A stretch of DNA of 31,500 nucleotides, taken from the NCBI GenBank assembly GCA_012295275.1, contig CM022669.1, forward strand, positions 19,144,591-19,176,090. The letters are read 5' to 3'. The position numbers and the translations under genes were made by a program. The number at the start of each line of letters is the position of its first letter. The first letter of the stretch is position 1. Below are positions 30,253-31,500 of the stretch, one piece after another. The notes beneath the pieces are model-generated. The model was not told where the DNA came from and did not search any database. It saw only the letters and a program-made list of their open reading frames with translations. Origin of the DNA: Chrysomallon squamiferum (Eukaryota > Mollusca > Gastropoda > Neomphalida > Peltospiridae).

Positions 30253-31500
30253 TACGACTGTTTGGGAAGGGGACTTGAGTGTGTTAGAATCAGACCTTAT
30301 CCATAGGAAGAACAGAGCTTTCTTAGACAAATGTTTCTAAAATAATATCTGTAAAATGATGATTTACTCAGGGTAAATATATATTATTTATAAAGCAATG
30401 TTATCATTCGGAATAATAGTTAAAACGTAAACATACACTATAATAGAACTGGATCAGTGATTTTTATGTTTTAACGTGCGAACATTTTCGAAAATCAAAG
30501 TTCTTTCTGTTTGATGTATACTTAAATAATATATATATATATATATATTTTTTTTTTTTCCGGCAACATAAGTATCTACTTTCTTGTGATCATATTTTGA
30601 AGGTCTCTTCCACAAATTACCTTGTACTTATAATTACTTGAATGAATTTATTTTTATTTTTATTTTTTTAAAATTTTTTTAAAGTATTTGGTGTAAATAA
30701 TTCAAAGATACAGACATTATGACAAAGAAATCGAGAGGTATTTATTGCTATTTTAAAATTTAGACCGTTTAAAGGAAGAGAATTTCGGAATTTTCAGAAA
30801 GTGCTCTCTCTCTCTCTCCAACTAGTATTTTGTTAAGTTGTTATGATTATTATTATTATTTTAAATCATTGATTTGCATGTATAATTAATTAACTGCATC
30901 AATTTTTGTTAGTTAATTGGTATCCTTGCACGGTTTAAAATGTATTTAAAGTTACATCGTTTCGTATTTAAAAATATAAAAGATATCCGGATATATTGGT
31001 TTCGAGCATGTAACTGTTATCGTAGTTAATATAAAGATGATATTGGAATTACGTATTGACAATGTTTACGTTCGAAGGACCAGTTGCATTTTTGTTTATA
31101 TTATAAAATTATGTGTTTTTAACTGCAACTGTGAATGGTTTTATCACCGAGTGATACATGGTTTGATATATTTTATGGCTGTGAACTGTTATATATTTTT
31201 TTCTTGTAAACTTATTTGTTGTTTTATTTTTCTCTCTTTTAATAATATTTGCCTGTTAAACAAAATCAAACTTAAAACCAAAATGCCATAACCCAATGTT
31301 TAAGTTACAGTATTTATTTTAGAGTTTGTATATTTATATTTTGAACAAATAATCAAAATTTCAAGCATTTATTTTTATCGATTTATTTTATTTGGAATGC
31401 TCAATGAAAAAAAAAAACAGAAAAAAGAGAAAAAAACAACAACAACAACATAAAAAAAAAACCCAAAATATAAAAAAATAGAATAAAATAACAACTTTTC
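30253..31500. other. PHM 3' untranslated region or downstream flank; no further gene
   Basis: No PAL-like lyase exon, and no other coding frame with splice context, is visible. Contents are T-rich runs, (TA)n at 30529-30547, a short (CT)n at about 30804-30818, and A-rich sequence with AAC triplets at the end. Confidence 0.6.

Overview
The window is eukaryotic DNA from an AT-rich, microsatellite-laden invertebrate genome. Genes are split into small exons with GT-AG introns of about 0.2 to 1.3 kb. The rest is dense (ATT)n, (AAAT)n, (CT)n and poly(A/T) tracts, with only one recognisable dispersed element, a tRNA-derived SINE. The best gene is an animal peptide-amidating enzyme without its lyase half. 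That and the repeat texture fit a lophotrochozoan such as a mollusc, but the species assignment is inference and nothing here fixes it.

Layout, all on the + strand unless stated. At 1-2083 lies the tail of a multi-pass membrane protein gene in four in-frame exons (3-125, 743-897, 1290-1407, 1841-2083). The joins are phase-consistent. The encoded fragment resembles, at a distance, the region around the first transmembrane segments of sterol O-acyltransferases (SOAT/ACAT). Its catalytic half was not found downstream, so it is either a truncated paralogue, a different protein, or continues through exons I could not see. From 2084 to about 12,100 I find no convincing gene: unique AT-rich DNA, many microsatellites, a perfect 50-bp palindrome (6651-6700) and two GC-richer islands (about 4085-4345 and 6853-6990). 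At 12,120-12,352 is a CpG-rich, promoter-like island (CCAAT, X-box-like and CRE-like motifs, TATA-like sequence) ending in a good splice donor. A second promoter-like island with a donor lies at 18,540-18,713. Either could supply the untranslated first exon of the next gene.

At 22,280-30,099 is the main gene: a complete 12-coding-exon peptidylglycine alpha-hydroxylating monooxygenase (PHM). It predicts a 408-residue secreted, two-copper enzyme that hydroxylates glycine-extended neuropeptides, the first step of C-terminal amidation. All five His/Met copper ligands, and the sixth (a Met), are present. The peptidyl-hydroxyglycine lyase (PAL) domain is absent. In its place the last exon encodes a 54-residue Asp/Glu-rich tail with two Arg-Arg pairs and a tyrosine-rich terminus. 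One of the five disulfides of vertebrate PHM is missing, with both partner cysteines gone together. Intron 4 of this gene holds a third CpG-rich island with an X-box/CCAAT module of the same order and orientation as that in the 12.1-kb island.

I saw no prokaryotic-type operon, CRISPR array, rRNA or intact tRNA gene, and no system that I could claim as wholly new. The most interesting leads are the PHM tail, the lost disulfide, the paired X-box/CCAAT modules and the exact palindrome.
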